Source: Photorhabdus heterorhabditis
GTDB taxonomy: Bacteria; Pseudomonadota; Gammaproteobacteria; Enterobacterales; Enterobacteriaceae
Assembly (NCBI RefSeq): GCF_018448905.1
Contig: NZ_RCWA01000008.1
Coordinates: 62,001-126,000 of the forward strand
Length of the DNA: 64,000 bases
Direction: 5' to 3'
Shown: positions 47,872 to 58,769 of the stretch, one piece after another
Numbering within the stretch: the stretch's first letter is position 1
Layout: every line of letters begins with the position of its first letter
Position numbers and translations under genes: made by a program
The notes under the pieces: model-generated
Seen by the model: only the letters and a program-made list of their open reading frames with translations
Told to the model about the DNA's origin: nothing
Databases searched by the model: none

Positions 47872-47999
47872 ATACCTGTTATCTTTCAAGTTGCCTCTTT
47901 GTTGGCTGCACTCACTCACCCCAGTCACATCGTTCTCTATGACATAGTTATCTATGCTCCCGGGGATTCGCTCCCTTGCCGTCGCGATCCATCTTGGAG
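47872..47999. repeat. ERIC repeat element
   Basis: About 128 bp matching the Enterobacterial Repetitive Intergenic Consensus: the cores CTCACCCCAGTCAC and GCTCCCGGGGATTCGC correspond to the two classical ERIC primer sites, set in a long imperfect palindrome that begins TATACC. About 15 extra bases separate the two cores compared with the usual form. The left end abuts the intact-looking flank after the GNAT relic, and the right end runs into the IS630 relic. Confidence 0.8.
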
Positions 48000-48002
48000 T
48001 TT

Positions 48003-48713
48003 TTAACACCTGAAAATGGTCGTTAATTCTAGACATCAGTGAGTCCGCTATATCAGGTAGCGTTGTGGTGAAAAATTTGAAGACTTTGTCTCGAAATTCA
48101 TGTTTATCAGCGAAATAACGGTTATTTCGAACCTGTTCATTCATGACCTTCCATAATCGCTCTATCGGATTTAAATTTGGGCTATAGGGAGGAAGGTAAT
48201 GTCACTCAATATTGCTCACATAAGCCCACTCCTTCACAAGATGAGCTTTGTTGTAACCCGCCCCATCCACAATAAGATGAATTTTTTGATGATAGTCAGG
48301 ATAAGACTTTCTTATTTCATTGAAAAAATAGCAAATGTTGTCATCATTGATGGTTTGATATTCTTGGAATGCTAAAAGTAATATTCCAGAGCTGAGCAAC
48401 ATAGGTCACGATTTCATGTGGGTGATGGAAAAGATGTTGAGATAAGTGGTTGATTAAAAAATCAGTTTGCTTTAGAGAAAGTCAACTATCAGCCCCCATT
48501 ATCAGATTTAAGTTTACCTTGATTAAGGTAATCACTGATATGGCGGTCAACAATGGTCTGATGGAGTCGCAATGCTTGGGCTATCATCACAGCACTCCAC
48601 CCTTAAGAGGCCAGAAGGATAGCTTTTATTCTGTCTCGCACTTGACCATCACGAGTTGTGTCGTGAAGACGCTCAAGTTTGATTTTTTGTTCTGATGTAA
48701 TAAATATTTTCAT
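48003..48713 (-). mobile_element. Decayed IS630-family transposase
   Basis: Reading the minus strand from ATG 48711-48713 gives the typical IS630 N-terminal HTH (VRDRIKAILLAS, GWSAVMIAQALRLH) with a TAA (48603-48605) in frame. Then comes a frame change, and a deletion that removes the first catalytic Asp. The remaining DDE half has IVDGAGYNKAHLV, an in-frame TGA (48202-48204), and then YLPPYSPNLNPIERLWKVM. It cannot make an active transposase. It seems to have been inserted next to or into the ERIC element. Confidence 0.85.
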
Positions 48714-48773
48714 AGCGAGGATAATGATCTCCATTTCGTATAAAATCAAGCATCTTCAATGATCACGGGTATA

Positions 48774-48872
48774 TACCGGATCGATAGCAGGCTGGCCATG
48801 ATTATGGCAATACAAAAGAGCAACTGATTCGAGGATAAATTCGAAATCAATGGCGGCAAGCTCTGTTCGGTG
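48774..48872 (-). mobile_element. Scrap of an IS1182-like transposase
   Basis: About 33 codons on the minus strand read ELAAIDFEFILESV...YCHNHGQPAIDPV, resembling the N-terminal FxFI...YCxxNGRPSIDPV block of IS1182-family transposases. It ends abruptly at CGGGTATATA, which resembles an ERIC terminus, so an ERIC or ERIC/IS630 composite seems to interrupt it. Confidence 0.5.
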
Positions 48873-48889
48873 AACGGAACTAGATTAAA

Positions 48890-48922
48890 ACAAAATGCCG
48901 GATAAAAAAACCAGCATTTTGT
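48890..48922 (-). terminator. corA terminator
   Basis: A 12-bp stem with one mismatch (ACAAAATGCCGG 48890-48901 with CCAGCATTTTGT 48911-48922) and A-rich loop, followed by TTTAATC on the minus strand. It lies 18 bp past the corA stop. Confidence 0.8.
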
Positions 48923-48940
48923 CGGTAATCTGTAATTAAA

Positions 48941-49891
48941 CTAAAGCCAATTCTTCCGCTTAAAATAGAGATACGGTGCAAGACCAGCCGCAATCATTAA
49001 ACCAATTGCGCCTGGATAACCAAATGTCCAGTGTAGCTCTGGCATAAATTCAAAGTTCATACCGTAACTGGAAGCCACCAACGTTGGTGGCAAAAATACC
49101 ACAGAGACAACTGAGAAGATTTTGATAATCCGGCTCTGTTCTATATTGATAAAACCCATTGCTGCCTGCATCAGGAAGTTAACTTTTTGGAACAAGGATT
49201 CATTATGTGGCAACAAGGATTCAATATCCCGCAGTATTTCACGGGCTTGCTCAAGCTGATCAGCCGGTAAACGGGCACGTCGCACCAAAAAGTTAAGCGC
49301 GCGCTGAGTATCCATAAGGCACAAACGAACCTTCCAACCAATATCTTCCTGCTCAGCAAGACTGGACAAGGCAATATCAAACTCATCCCCCTGTTTCCCT
49401 TCCATAATGACCCGGCTCAGGGATTCCAGCACGCTATAAATATTTTCGATAACATCAGCCAGCTGTTCGATTTTTGTTTCAAACAAATCCATCAGCACTT
49501 CATAAGCATTACCATCAACTAATATCTGATTACGAGCACGCATACGGTACAATCGGAATGCAGGGAGCTCACGCTCTCGCAATGTATAGAGACGACCATC
49601 ACGAATAGTAAATGCAACTGTTGCGTTGCCTGCATGGTCTTCTGCGTCTTCAAAGTAAAAAAATGAGTGGACGTGTATTCCGTCTTCATCTTCAAAAAAA
49701 CGCGCCGATGCCTCAATATCATCCAATTCCGGTCGAGTTGCCAAAATTTGGCCTAATTCATTTTGAACATGAAGCCTATCTTGTTCTTCCGGCTCGACCA
49801 AATCTACCCACAAGGAATCGGATAACTTTTCTCCCTCTTCTAATTCAAGACGGAGCAGGCGATTATTCTCTAACTTAAATGCGCTCAGCAT
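48941..49891 (-). CDS. corA: CorA magnesium/cobalt transporter
   Basis: 316-residue pentameric Mg2+ channel, identical in length to E. coli CorA and almost collinear. A large acidic cytoplasmic domain is followed by two C-terminal membrane spans. The [11 protein letters not shown] selectivity loop (GMN) and the basic end YFKRKNWL are intact. It lies downstream of uvrD on the same strand, after a 95-bp gap with a weak hairpin. Confidence 0.98.
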   Translation of the reverse strand: MLSAFKLENNRLLRLELEEGEKLSDSLWVDLVEPEEQDRLHVQNELGQILATRPELDDIEASARFFEDEDGIHVHSFFYFEDAEDHAGNATVAFTIRDGRLYTLRERELPAFRLYRMRARNQILVDGNAYEVLMDLFETKIEQLADVIENIYSVLESLSRVIMEGKQGDEFDIALSSLAEQEDIGWKVRLCLMDTQRALNFLVRRARLPADQLEQAREILRDIESLLPHNESLFQKVNFLMQAAMGFINIEQSRIIKIFSVVSVVFLPPTLVASSYGMNFEFMPELHWTFGYPGAIGLMIAAGLAPYLYFKRKNWL

Positions 49892-49986
49892 GTATCATAA
49901 GTCTCCTTTACTCCCTACATGATCGTAAGGCGCGAATGTTACGCTTAGAAGAAAAAGCGTGTCAACATTCAACCTGGATATTATTT

Positions 49987-52149
49987 TCAGACCGTTTCAA
50001 GCCTGGCATAAGCAGCTACCAACCACTTAATCCCTTCGCCCTGAAACGCGATTTGCAACCGGCTGTGTTCACCATCACCCTCCATATTAACAATGGTTCC
50101 TTCACCAAATTTAGGGTGACGAACACGTTGTCCGAGAGTATAACCACTATCATTGGAACTTATTGGCGTACCTAACCGACGATGGCTGACTGGACGAGAG
50201 ACTGTCGCACGTAACCGAACCTCTTCAATACATTCTGGTGGCAGCTCCCCAATAAAACGGGATGGCCGATGATAAACTTCTTTACCATATAAACGGCGGC
50301 TTTCTGCATAAGTGATTGTCAATTTTTCCATTGCTCGTGTCAGGCCCACATAAGCCAGACGACGCTCTTCTTCCAAACGTCCACCTTCTTCAATCGACAT
50401 CTGGCTTGGGAACATACCTTCTTCCATACCAACAATAAATACCTGTGGGAACTCTAACCCTTTAGCCGAATGTAATGTCATCAGTTGCACTGAATCCTGA
50501 TAGGCATCTGCCTGACTTTCTCCTGATTCCAGCGCTGCATGGGAAAGAAATGCCTGCAATGGCATCAAATTTTCATCCTCACCTTGATAACTGAATTGGC
50601 GGGTTGCAGTGACAAGCTCCTCAAGGTTCTCTATACGCGCCTGGGCTTTTTCACCTTTTTCCTGCTGATACATCGCTCGCAGGCCAGAATCACGAATAAC
50701 CCTGTCAGTCTGAACATGCAATGGCATATCTTCCGTTTCTGACGATAACGCCTCTATCAGTTCAATAAAGCGCTGTAAGGAAGAGGCTGCACGCCCGGCC
50801 AGCACTTTCTCCTGAAGCAAAGTTTGACAACTGTCCCACAAAGTTTCCTGTCGTTCACGGGCAGACTGGCGGACAATATCCAACGTTCTGTCGCCAATAC
50901 CACGGGTAGGCGTATTCACCACGCGTTCAAACGCCGCGTCATCATTGCGGTTAGCAATTAAACGTAAGTAAGCCAGTGCATCTTTAATTTCCTGACGTTC
51001 AAAGAACCGCTGACCACCATAAATACGGTACGGCATTGATGCCTGTAATAACGCTTCTTCCAACACACGGGATTGGGCATTGCTGCGGTAAAGTATGGCA
51101 CAGTTTTTCAACGCGCCCCCGTTTTCGAGCCAGCTTTTAATCCGGCTGACTACATAACGAGCTTCATCCAATTCATTAAATGCACAATAAAGGGAAATGG
51201 GTTCACCCTCTATACCATCAGTCCACAGATTCTTACCCAGACGATCACTGTTATTGGCAATCAATGTATTTGCAACCTTAAGAATATTACTGGTAGAACG
51301 GTAGTTCTGCTCCAAACGGATAGTTTCAGCGCCAGAAAAATCTTTCAGAAAACGCTGAATATTCTCAACCTGAGCCCCACGCCAGCCATAAATAGATTGA
51401 TCATCGTCCCCGACAATCATCACTTTTCCCGTTTCCCCCGCCAGCAAATGAATCCAGGCATATTGAATACTGTTAGTATCCTGAAACTCATCTACTAAAA
51501 TATTAGTAAAGCGACCACGGTAGTGTTGTAAGATCTGCGGTTTATTCAGCCAGAGTTCATGGGCCCGTAGTAGAAGCTCGGCAAAATCTACCAGCCCGGC
51601 CCGATCACAAGCCTCCTGATAAGCTTGATAAACTTTCTGCCATGTCATCTCAACAGGGTTGCCATAACTTTCAATATTCTGTGGCCGCAATCCTTCATCT
51701 TTTTTGCCGTTGATGTACCACATCCCCTGACGTGCCGGCCATTGTTTATCATCCAAATTCATCGCTTTGATAATACGTTTAAGCAAACGGTGCTGATCTT
51801 CGCTGTCAAGAATCTGAAAATCCTGTGGCAGATTGGCATCCAGATGATGTGCCCGTAACAATCGATGAGCCAAACCATGGAATGTACCAATCCACATGCC
51901 CCCTTGACTGGTACCGATCAAGTTTTCAATCCGGTGACGCATCTCTGCGGCAGCCTTATTGGTAAAAGTCACTGCCATAATGGAAAATGGTGAAGCATTC
52001 TCCACTGATAATAACCAAGCAATCCGGTGTACCAGAACCCGGGTTTTACCACTCCCTGCTCCGGCCAGTACCAACATGTTTGTCCGCGGAGCCGCTACAG
52101 CTTCCCGTTGTTTGTCATTCAGACTTTCGAGCAGATAGGAGACGTCCAT
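49987..52149 (-). CDS. uvrD: DNA helicase II UvrD
   Basis: SF1 3'-5' helicase for mismatch and nucleotide-excision repair. 720 residues from ATG 52147-52149 (MDVSYLLESLNDKQ), exactly the E. coli length; nine further residues upstream in frame are not conserved. Walker A is AGAGSGKTRVLVHR, motif II DEFQDTN, motif III GDDDQSIYGWRGA and motif VI VGLTRA. A LexA box lies 38 bp upstream, so SOS induction is expected as in E. coli. Confidence 0.97.
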   Translation of the reverse strand: MDVSYLLESLNDKQREAVAAPRTNMLVLAGAGSGKTRVLVHRIAWLLSVENASPFSIMAVTFTNKAAAEMRHRIENLIGTSQGGMWIGTFHGLAHRLLRAHHLDANLPQDFQILDSEDQHRLLKRIIKAMNLDDKQWPARQGMWYINGKKDEGLRPQNIESYGNPVEMTWQKVYQAYQEACDRAGLVDFAELLLRAHELWLNKPQILQHYRGRFTNILVDEFQDTNSIQYAWIHLLAGETGKVMIVGDDDQSIYGWRGAQVENIQRFLKDFSGAETIRLEQNYRSTSNILKVANTLIANNSDRLGKNLWTDGIEGEPISLYCAFNELDEARYVVSRIKSWLENGGALKNCAILYRSNAQSRVLEEALLQASMPYRIYGGQRFFERQEIKDALAYLRLIANRNDDAAFERVVNTPTRGIGDRTLDIVRQSARERQETLWDSCQTLLQEKVLAGRAASSLQRFIELIEALSSETEDMPLHVQTDRVIRDSGLRAMYQQEKGEKAQARIENLEELVTATRQFSYQGEDENLMPLQAFLSHAALESGESQADAYQDSVQLMTLHSAKGLEFPQVFIVGMEEGMFPSQMSIEEGGRLEEERRLAYVGLTRAMEKLTITYAESRRLYGKEVYHRPSRFIGELPPECIEEVRLRATVSRPVSHRRLGTPISSNDSGYTLGQRVRHPKFGEGTIVNMEGDGEHSRLQIAFQGEGIKWLVAAYARLETV

Positions 52150-52186
52150 AATTACCATCAGTTGATTAGACAGCAACCAAAGGATG

Positions 52187-52202
52187 CTGTGTTTTTATAC
52201 AG
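52187..52202. promoter_or_regulatory. LexA box upstream of uvrD
   Basis: CTGTGTTTTTATACAG is a full CTGT-N8-ACAG match with an AT-rich centre. It sits between yigB and uvrD, 38 bp before the uvrD ATG, the same logic as the E. coli uvrD SOS promoter. Confidence 0.85.
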
Positions 52203-52215
52203 AATAATTTCTTGA

Positions 52216-52932
52216 TTATATCAATGCTGTCAAAGAAGCCAAATCGGAAATCTCAATGTGCGGCAGCAGGCGACTTTCAGCTACCTGCAATAATTTTTTA
52301 TTTTCTGTATTAATCCAGCAAGCTTGCATACCACTACGAACTGCCCCTTCCACATCGGTATTCAGGTCATCACCGACGTGCAAAATTCTCCCAAGCGGTA
52401 AACTCAAGCGATCTGCTGCCAAACGATACATATCACTGTAAGGTTTTGAGCGCCCATCAGGGCCAGCTTTCAACACAAATTTAAAATAACGAGCAAGGCC
52501 ACAAGCCGCTGGTTCTGCATTACCATTCGTAATAGCTACCAATGGCATCCGTTCAGCAAGTATAGCTAGGGTTTTATGTGTTGCTTCAGGCACATCAATC
52601 TGACTGCGCCAGTGTGCGAAATGGGCCGTAATCTCATCTGCCCCCCGACAAGCATCTTCACGGCTAAAACCGTAATGACAAAACATCAGCTCCGCAGACT
52701 GCCAACGCAATAAAGTCATGTCATGATAAATGTCAGGATGTTGCTCAAGTATCACTTTACGGAAAACTCTCAGATCCTGATGATCAAGGTGACTAAATTT
52801 AGGAGAATATTGCCGCACAAAATTCAGTACTTCTTCTTCTGCCTTATCTAACACTGGGCGATTATCGTAAAGTGTGTCATCCAGATCAAATGTCATTGCT
52901 GAGACTGGCGCAAGAGGCCGATAAAAATGCAT
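52216..52932 (-). CDS. yigB: YigB, HAD phosphatase of flavin metabolism
   Basis: 238-residue haloacid dehalogenase hydrolase; the E. coli enzyme dephosphorylates FMN and the riboflavin precursor 5-amino-6-(5-phosphoribitylamino)uracil. Motif I is DLDDTLYDN, motif II AITNGNA, the Lys motif GRSKPYSDMY and motif IV HVGDDLNTDVEGA. I use ATG 52932 (MHFYRPL, as in E. coli); a GTG one codon earlier overlaps the xerC stop. The conserved dapF-yigA-xerC-yigB order suggests one operon. Confidence 0.96.
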   Translation of the reverse strand: MHFYRPLAPVSAMTFDLDDTLYDNRPVLDKAEEEVLNFVRQYSPKFSHLDHQDLRVFRKVILEQHPDIYHDMTLLRWQSAELMFCHYGFSREDACRGADEITAHFAHWRSQIDVPEATHKTLAILAERMPLVAITNGNAEPAACGLARYFKFVLKAGPDGRSKPYSDMYRLAADRLSLPLGRILHVGDDLNTDVEGAVRSGMQACWINTENKKLLQVAESRLLPHIEISDLASLTALI

Positions 52933-53843
52933 CACGATTTCCCTCGTTTGGCTCTGGGATGAGCGACATCATACACTTTTGTCAAATGCTGGAAATCCAA
53001 GTGGGTATAAACTTGCGTAGTAGACAAGCTGGCATGACCAAGCAGCTCCTGAACCGCACGCAAATCACCACTGGATTCTAGAATATGAGTGGCAAAAGAG
53101 TGACGCAATTTATGAGGATGGATATGAGTATTTATCCCTTGGCGTATGCCCCACTGCGCAAATCGCTGCTGTACATTCCGGGTTGATATCCGCCGCCCCC
53201 TATTTGAGATAAAAACAGCATTATCCCCCGGTTCGAACAATTCTCGCATCTCCAGCCAGCGATTCAGCCATTCAATCGCAGTCCGTCCCACAGGAACCTT
53301 CCGCTCTTTACTCCCTTTACCTAAAACCCATACCTCTCCACTTTCAAGATCCAGATGTTGACAATCAAGACTAACCAGCTCCGATAAACGCAGCCCAGCA
53401 CCATACATCACTTCCAACATAGTCCGGTCACGCACTGATAATGGATCATTGAAATTGATATTGAGTAATTGGTCGACTTCATCCACATCAATATTTTTCG
53501 GCAGGTGGCGCTTAGTTCCCGGGGTACTCACGGCTTTACCCGGGTTAACGGCAATCACGCCCTGAGTAACCAACCAATCAAGGAAACTGCGCAAGGAAGA
53601 TAAGCGCAAAGACAAGTTAGCTGACTGTAAACCAGCGCGGCGACTACGTGTTACTAACATTCTCACTTTGGCAGGATCAAGATCTTCCCATTGTCTAACA
53701 TCTATTGCTAAAACCATCTCAGCCAGCGCAGAAAGATGACGACGGTAATTAATGATAGTCACCGGGCTTAGCCGACGCTCTACCCTGAGATACCGCAGAA
53801 ATACCTCAACCGGTTCCAGTAATAGATCGATTTCTTGCGTCAT
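52932..53843 (-). CDS. xerC: Tyrosine recombinase XerC
   Basis: Site-specific recombinase acting with XerD at dif to resolve chromosome dimers. 303 residues. The N-terminal SAM-like domain spans about 1-100. Catalytic residues are visible in [12 protein letters not shown] (Arg), [10 protein letters not shown] (Lys), [10 protein letters not shown] (His-x-x-Arg), GHASLSTTQ (His) and the nucleophile Tyr in VYTHLD. It overlaps yigA at its start (ATGA) and yigB at its end. Confidence 0.97.
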   Translation of the reverse strand: MTQEIDLLLEPVEVFLRYLRVERRLSPVTIINYRRHLSALAEMVLAIDVRQWEDLDPAKVRMLVTRSRRAGLQSANLSLRLSSLRSFLDWLVTQGVIAVNPGKAVSTPGTKRHLPKNIDVDEVDQLLNINFNDPLSVRDRTMLEVMYGAGLRLSELVSLDCQHLDLESGEVWVLGKGSKERKVPVGRTAIEWLNRWLEMRELFEPGDNAVFISNRGRRISTRNVQQRFAQWGIRQGINTHIHPHKLRHSFATHILESSGDLRAVQELLGHASLSTTQVYTHLDFQHLTKVYDVAHPRAKRGKS

Positions 53844-54544
53844 ATCCGTTTAATCCATCGAGACAGTATATCCGGCAATAACTTAGCCAGATGATCAAGC
53901 ATATCCGTTCCCATGCCCTCCTGATAATGCTGATGATTTCGGCTGTTAAATATTACCACTCCCAACTCTCCCCTAGTGCCCAGTAGAGATACAGCAACTG
54001 AACCTACATGACGAACCTGTGGCAATAACAATAAAATTTCCGGCCCGTTCAGCATACCGAGGTAGTGGTTATTATTACCAAAACGCTGAATACGGATTGG
54101 TTCGAAAGCATTACGGGAAAGCGCTAAACCAGGCGCATTAAACGGTGCTCCAATATGCCATTTATCACTAAACAGACGGATAGTTGCACTATTTAGCCCC
54201 AGATTTTTCGCCCATGAACTCAACCGACCAAGCATATCCTGTAAACTTTCTGCCGCAGACAAATCAACAAGTAATTTAAACAATTGCTCAAACAACCGTT
54301 CATTCACTTTGGCCTGCTCCATTAACAGGGTTATCTCTTCTTCCAGATAAGTAGTGCGTGTTCTCTGACGGCTCATATACCATTCAACCAAAGAAATAGC
54401 TTCTCTTACCGGGTGAGGAACCTGTAGCTGTTCAATAGCACGTGCATTGCGGATAAAGAAGTTGGGGTTTTCCAACAAATATTCCACAACCGCCTGATCA
54501 TTAAGTGTACCACTGATGCTTAACGGCTTTTCTTTTTTCTCCAT
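53840..54544 (-). CDS. yigA: YigA, DUF484 protein
   Basis: 234-residue DUF484 protein with an N-terminal helical part ([35 protein letters not shown]) and a GAF-like C-terminal domain. Its function is not established, but the gene is always next to xerC in enterics. The start is uncertain: ATG 54542-54544 gives a length like E. coli (235), while a GTG 15 bp upstream is in frame. The stop overlaps the xerC ATG. Confidence 0.93.
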   Translation of the reverse strand: MEKKEKPLSISGTLNDQAVVEYLLENPNFFIRNARAIEQLQVPHPVREAISLVEWYMSRQRTRTTYLEEEITLLMEQAKVNERLFEQLFKLLVDLSAAESLQDMLGRLSSWAKNLGLNSATIRLFSDKWHIGAPFNAPGLALSRNAFEPIRIQRFGNNNHYLGMLNGPEILLLLPQVRHVGSVAVSLLGTRGELGVVIFNSRNHQHYQEGMGTDMLDHLAKLLPDILSRWIKRI

Positions 54545-54577
54545 CTTCCGACGCCCCACGGTTCAAAACAGAATCGA

Positions 54578-55402
54578 TTACAAATGAATTGTGCCATCAT
54601 AAACATGTGTCGCCGGTCCAGTCATATAGAGGGGAGTTCCCGGCCCTGCCCAGCAAATAAACAGCGAGCCTCCAGGCAAATCTACCCGAACATGACTGTC
54701 GAGTAGTTGTTGCTGAATGCCGACTGCCACCGCAGCACAAGCACCGCTACCACAAGCTTGAGTTTCCCCAACTCCACGTTCATAAACCCGTAAACGGATA
54801 TGACCACGATTTAAAACTTGCATGAAACCAATATTAGCCCGTTCAGGAAATCTTTCGTGGCTTTCCAGTGCTGGCCCCAGAATTTCCACTTCGGCAGTCT
54901 CCACGTCTGCTACCTGAATCACGCAATGGGGATTCCCCATAGAAACAACACTGCAAAGAACCGTTTTCTCTATCACCCTTAAAATATAGGTTTTTTCTGC
55001 TCTTAACGCGCGAAATGGTACATTATGGGGTTCAAATTCAGGTTCCCCCATATTAACGCAAACCTGATCATCATTAGTGATACTCAGCACCATACGCCCT
55101 GATTGGGTACTGACTTTTATCTCACGTTTATTAATCAATCCCTTAAGACGGACAAAACGGGCAAAACAACGGGCACCATTGCCACATTGTGCGACCTCAC
55201 TACCATCGGAATTAAAAATGCGATAATGAAAATCCAAATCCGGATCATAAGGTGCTTCAACAATCAATAATTGATCGAAGCCAATACCCGTATTCCTGTC
55301 TGCCAGACGGCAGATCAGTTCTGGTGAGAAATAAACATTTTGGGTCACAGCATCAACGACCATAAAGTCATTACCAAGACCATGCATTTTGGAGAACTGC
55401 AT
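54578..55402 (-). CDS. dapF: Diaminopimelate epimerase DapF
   Basis: Converts LL- to meso-diaminopimelate for lysine and peptidoglycan synthesis by a two-cysteine, PLP-free mechanism. Both catalytic cysteines are visible in CGNGARC (about 73) and ACGSGAC (about 217). It has 274 residues from ATG 55400-55402 ([12 protein letters not shown]), as in E. coli, with GTGGAG at good spacing; an upstream in-frame start adds four residues. Upstream lies lptM. Confidence 0.97.
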   Translation of the reverse strand: MQFSKMHGLGNDFMVVDAVTQNVYFSPELICRLADRNTGIGFDQLLIVEAPYDPDLDFHYRIFNSDGSEVAQCGNGARCFARFVRLKGLINKREIKVSTQSGRMVLSITNDDQVCVNMGEPEFEPHNVPFRALRAEKTYILRVIEKTVLCSVVSMGNPHCVIQVADVETAEVEILGPALESHERFPERANIGFMQVLNRGHIRLRVYERGVGETQACGSGACAAVAVGIQQQLLDSHVRVDLPGGSLFICWAGPGTPLYMTGPATHVYDGTIHL

Positions 55403-55447
55403 ATAACGCTCCACCGTAAACCGCGGTAACTACCCGGCTTATCTCGC

Positions 55448-55633
55448 TTATTTCTGAGAGATGCTGCCCACTTTCTGCTCTTTTTGCGCGCTATCTTCAT
55501 GCACCTGAGCCGCAGTCGTCGTTTTTTCTGCCGGTGGTTGTTCTGGTGGAAAATAAAGAGGGCCTTTTAGGCCACAACCAGAAAGTGTAAATAAGGTTAT
55601 GATAGCCAGAAACCCGTGTAATTTTTTCTTCAT
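55448..55633 (-). CDS. lptM: LptM (YifL) small lipoprotein
   Basis: 61-residue outer-membrane lipoprotein that in E. coli binds LptD and aids maturation of the LptDE lipopolysaccharide translocon. The signal peptide ends at the lipobox LSGC (Cys20), followed by the conserved GLKGPLYFPPEQPP that mediates the LptD contact; the tail is disordered. Sits upstream of dapF and divergent from cyaY, as in E. coli. Confidence 0.94.
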   Translation of the reverse strand: MKKKLHGFLAIITLFTLSGCGLKGPLYFPPEQPPAEKTTTAAQVHEDSAQKEQKVGSISQK

Positions 55634-55711
55634 TGCATTAATGCCTGTAATTCATACGTCAATATTCTCTATAATCGCAGTTAGACCTCGAAAAGCAAAT
55701 AGGAAATGAAG

Positions 55712-56032
55712 ATGAACGACAGTGAATTTCATCAGTTAGCTGACCAACTAATGCTTTATATTGAAGAGCAACTGGATAACTATGATGGCGATGCTGATAT
55801 TGACTGTGAAACCAATGGCGGTGTCATGACCCTGAGCTTTGATAACGATAGCAAAATTATTATCAACCGCCAGGAACCTTTCCATCAAATCTGGCTAGCA
55901 ACTAAAAACGGGGGTTATCATTTTGACTATAAAGATGGTCAGTGGATTTGCGACCGTCGCGGCGGAGATTTCCTCACCATGCTAGCGCAGTCCATCACAG
56001 AACAAAGTGGTGAACTGTTCAGTTTTGAATGA
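55712..56032 (+). CDS. cyaY: CyaY frataxin
   Basis: 106-residue bacterial frataxin that binds iron and tunes IscS-dependent Fe-S assembly. The acidic first helix ([25 protein letters not shown]) and the strand motif [24 protein letters not shown] are conserved. I start at ATG 55712 (MNDSEF); the ATG two codons earlier is only 2 bp from the AGGA ribosome site. Convergent with cyaA. Confidence 0.97.
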   Translation: MNDSEFHQLADQLMLYIEEQLDNYDGDADIDCETNGGVMTLSFDNDSKIIINRQEPFHQIWLATKNGGYHFDYKDGQWICDRRGGDFLTMLAQSITEQSGELFSFE

Positions 56033-56040
56033 TTACCCCA

Positions 56041-56059
56041 TACCCCGCGTGGCGGGGTA
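56041..56059. terminator. Hairpin between convergent cyaY and cyaA
   Basis: TACCCCGC (56041-56048) pairs with GCGGGGTA (56052-56059) around a 3-nt loop, 2 bp before the cyaA stop on the opposite strand. There is little T-run on either side; it could act for both convergent transcripts. Confidence 0.55.
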
Positions 56060-56061
56060 AA

Positions 56062-58644
56062 TCAATAATGTGATACAGAACGATAAAGTTCCGGCAGCTC
56101 TTCTGCGCGATTTTCCCCATCATCAGTTACACATAAATGTGAGAAAGATGATCCGCTGAATGGAATAACCTGAACCAGGCCTCCCATTTGGACAATTTGA
56201 TAAAACTGTGGCAGGTTAAAATTAATAAAACTTGATCCGTAAGTAAACCGATCATGAGATGAAGAATAAAACCGGCTGACATCGCGCACCAGTTCCTCCT
56301 TACTCCCCTCACAATGAGAGTAAATTTCTACCCGATTGGCTTCATCCAGAATATAAATATTAAAGCCTTTGCCATCTTCCGCATTTTCGAAGAAAAATTG
56401 AATGATCCCCTCACTGGCAAAACCATCAACCACCGCGGGCAAGTGTGTCTCTTTGGTATTGATTTTTACCGGCAACCCATGCAATTTGTTATTAGAAATT
56501 GCCCCATAAAATTCCACCGCATTTTCTAACTTCTGCACAGATACGTTAAGACGTTCAAAGAAAAGCCCCCAGGTCTGTCCTGCAATGCGCAACGCCTTAA
56601 AACGGCCCGGGTCCTGACGATTGCTGGACAAACGCAACTCAATACATTCAGATACGAGTTGCTGAATTCGAGTGCGGATAAGTCCACGTAAATGCTGGCT
56701 GTAACAGAACACTTCAACCGCTGCTGGTGGCGCAGCATCCTGATGCATTTTGCCCAAAATAGTTTTCAATGCTTCCAGAACAGATTGTTCACCACTAAAA
56801 TGTAAAGTTCGCACTTCATTCCATGAATTACGGTAAAGCAAGTCAATACTGCCAACCAAACACTGCTGCGATTCACCAAAGCTGAATACATCAAGCTTAC
56901 GAAAATCAAAATGCACGACCTGATTGGCGAACTCAGCGGTCGGATCTTTCTCCAGATTGACAATAATTGCCAAATGGCGAATCTCACATGGGCTATAAAG
57001 GGCCTTTGGCGTCGGGGCTGGCAGACGGATAGGGAAATGAACGGAAATATCGTTAATTAATTCATGCAATTTCAGCTCATCACACTGGGCTTCACCATTA
57101 TGAATATGAATACAGGATTTTTCTGTCAACAAGCCGTTAAAATAGGTCCACGACACCAGTTTATTCAGATAACGGTTATATTCCAGAGGCTGATGACCAA
57201 TAATTGATTCAATGGTTGGTGCCTGATTGTAGAGATACCAACCACTACGATTTGCACGCCCTTGAGGAACATAAATAAATGTTAAATTTTTTTCTGATAA
57301 GTCTGGAGAAATCTGTGGATTAACCAACGTCACCTTCCCCGGCAACGCTTCAAATGCAGCGTATAGCTTACGGGTCAGTACACCAATATCCTGTGGACTG
57401 GCACTGACACTCAGATTATTGCGGCGAGCGAAACGGATTAGGTTACGATAACTCTGCATCATGGTATCAAGCAGCTCATTATGAGCGTCACGAACCTGTT
57501 CAATTTTCCATGAATTACGGTTATCCAAGATTTCCAGCCGTTCTGCATCCCACTTCCACTCATATACCAGTTGAGTCAGAACTTGGCACCGCCAGCCGTT
57601 ATAACCTTTATCATCTTGATCAAGAGAGAGCTTTTCACAAACTTTTAAATAGAAGCATCGACGTATTAGATCCAAACGAGTCGTATCATTAATTTCCGTC
57701 AGATAGCGGGTAACACGTTCAAGCATCATGCTATATGCATCAAGGCCAAAGGAGACAATTTCACCCGCGTGCAAACGCTGCTTCATCTCCATTGCCAATA
57801 ACTTACCGTTAGGATATTCCCAAGAATAGGCTTCTAATAACAGGCTTTTCAATACAGCTTTATAAGGAGAGTCGATACTTTTGTACAGTTGCCATAAACT
57901 GGCGCCAAAGTATTCCTCAGCGGATAATTCGCCCAACCCACCAAGATCAAGCCACTCATTTGGAGTCAGAACACCTTGCGCATAAAGCGACAAAACATAT
58001 TCATCATAATGGCTTTCTTCTTCTACTGGCACCATCTCCCATAGCAAACGCTTACCGGCCATACGTACAGCAGTACGATAAAATTCATCAAGTAACAGAA
58101 TATGCTGAGTAGAACCACAATCCTCACCACCAAGGCTACCACTGGTATTATGGCGAAATCGGTTTTCATCAATAAGAAAAAAATTAACTTCGATGCCAAG
58201 CGCCGCAGCCCACTGTTCAATAAGAGTACATTTACGTTGCAGCAGAAGGCGCTCATCATTATCAAGCCATGACTGATGACATACCCAAATATCCAGATCG
58301 GAACAACAGCTTTGCCCGATTGACGAAGTACTCCCCATTGAATAGATACCCGTAATGGGAAGCTCACCATTGGCAGGCGGTTCTATAACGTGATTTAATT
58401 TATTCTCTAAATCAATAAGATAAGATTTCTGTACTTCATCATGATCATGCTCGAAAAAACACACGCCATAGGGAACATTACCATTGATGTAACCTGGCAT
58501 CAGCGGATGATGATAATGCAATAATACTGGCAGTAAACTGTATACCTGTTTGAATTCCGCACTCATGGCGGTAGAGGCGCGTTCTAACCTGAGTTGGTTT
58601 ATCGCGTCCAGTCTCTGCTTCAGCGTTTCAATATAAAGGTACAA
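56062..58644 (-). CDS. cyaA: Class I adenylate cyclase CyaA
   Basis: Makes cAMP for CRP-dependent control; activity is set by the glucose PTS through the C-terminal domain. The N-terminal nucleotidyltransferase site [18 protein letters not shown] supplies the metal-binding Asp pair. The long regulatory half has [22 protein letters not shown] and the terminal [19 protein letters not shown] start at TTG 58642-58644: the bases GGCGATACGTC before it and the protein after it match E. coli cyaA, where TTG is known to limit synthesis. This gives 860 residues (848 in E. coli). An ATG 93 bp upstream is in frame but falls next to the expected transcription start. Confidence 0.94.
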   Translation of the reverse strand: MYLYIETLKQRLDAINQLRLERASTAMSAEFKQVYSLLPVLLHYHHPLMPGYINGNVPYGVCFFEHDHDEVQKSYLIDLENKLNHVIEPPANGELPITGIYSMGSTSSIGQSCCSDLDIWVCHQSWLDNDERLLLQRKCTLIEQWAAALGIEVNFFLIDENRFRHNTSGSLGGEDCGSTQHILLLDEFYRTAVRMAGKRLLWEMVPVEEESHYDEYVLSLYAQGVLTPNEWLDLGGLGELSAEEYFGASLWQLYKSIDSPYKAVLKSLLLEAYSWEYPNGKLLAMEMKQRLHAGEIVSFGLDAYSMMLERVTRYLTEINDTTRLDLIRRCFYLKVCEKLSLDQDDKGYNGWRCQVLTQLVYEWKWDAERLEILDNRNSWKIEQVRDAHNELLDTMMQSYRNLIRFARRNNLSVSASPQDIGVLTRKLYAAFEALPGKVTLVNPQISPDLSEKNLTFIYVPQGRANRSGWYLYNQAPTIESIIGHQPLEYNRYLNKLVSWTYFNGLLTEKSCIHIHNGEAQCDELKLHELINDISVHFPIRLPAPTPKALYSPCEIRHLAIIVNLEKDPTAEFANQVVHFDFRKLDVFSFGESQQCLVGSIDLLYRNSWNEVRTLHFSGEQSVLEALKTILGKMHQDAAPPAAVEVFCYSQHLRGLIRTRIQQLVSECIELRLSSNRQDPGRFKALRIAGQTWGLFFERLNVSVQKLENAVEFYGAISNNKLHGLPVKINTKETHLPAVVDGFASEGIIQFFFENAEDGKGFNIYILDEANRVEIYSHCEGSKEELVRDVSRFYSSSHDRFTYGSSFINFNLPQFYQIVQMGGLVQVIPFSGSSFSHLCVTDDGENRAEELPELYRSVSHY

Positions 58645-58748
58645 GACGTATCGCCCGATTGAGTTCCAGTGCCCAGATAAATCCCCTGCTTCCGGCTGAT
58701 ATAGCTCAATGGAATTATTTATAATGATTTTTACCAATTTATTACCGG

Positions 58749-58768
58749 AAACGTGATCAATTTAACAC
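58749..58768 (-). promoter_or_regulatory. CRP site in the cyaA promoter
   Basis: On the minus strand GTGTTAAATTGATCACGTTT matches the CRP operator of E. coli cyaA P2 as I remember it. cAMP-CRP binding there represses cyaA, closing a negative feedback loop. It lies about 105 bp before the TTG start. Confidence 0.8.
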
Positions 58769-58769
58769 C

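Noticed and set aside
48202-48204. In-frame TGA in the IS630 relic as a selenocysteine or recoding site
   Set aside because: The gene also has an in-frame TAA, a frame change and a deletion, so it is simply decayed.
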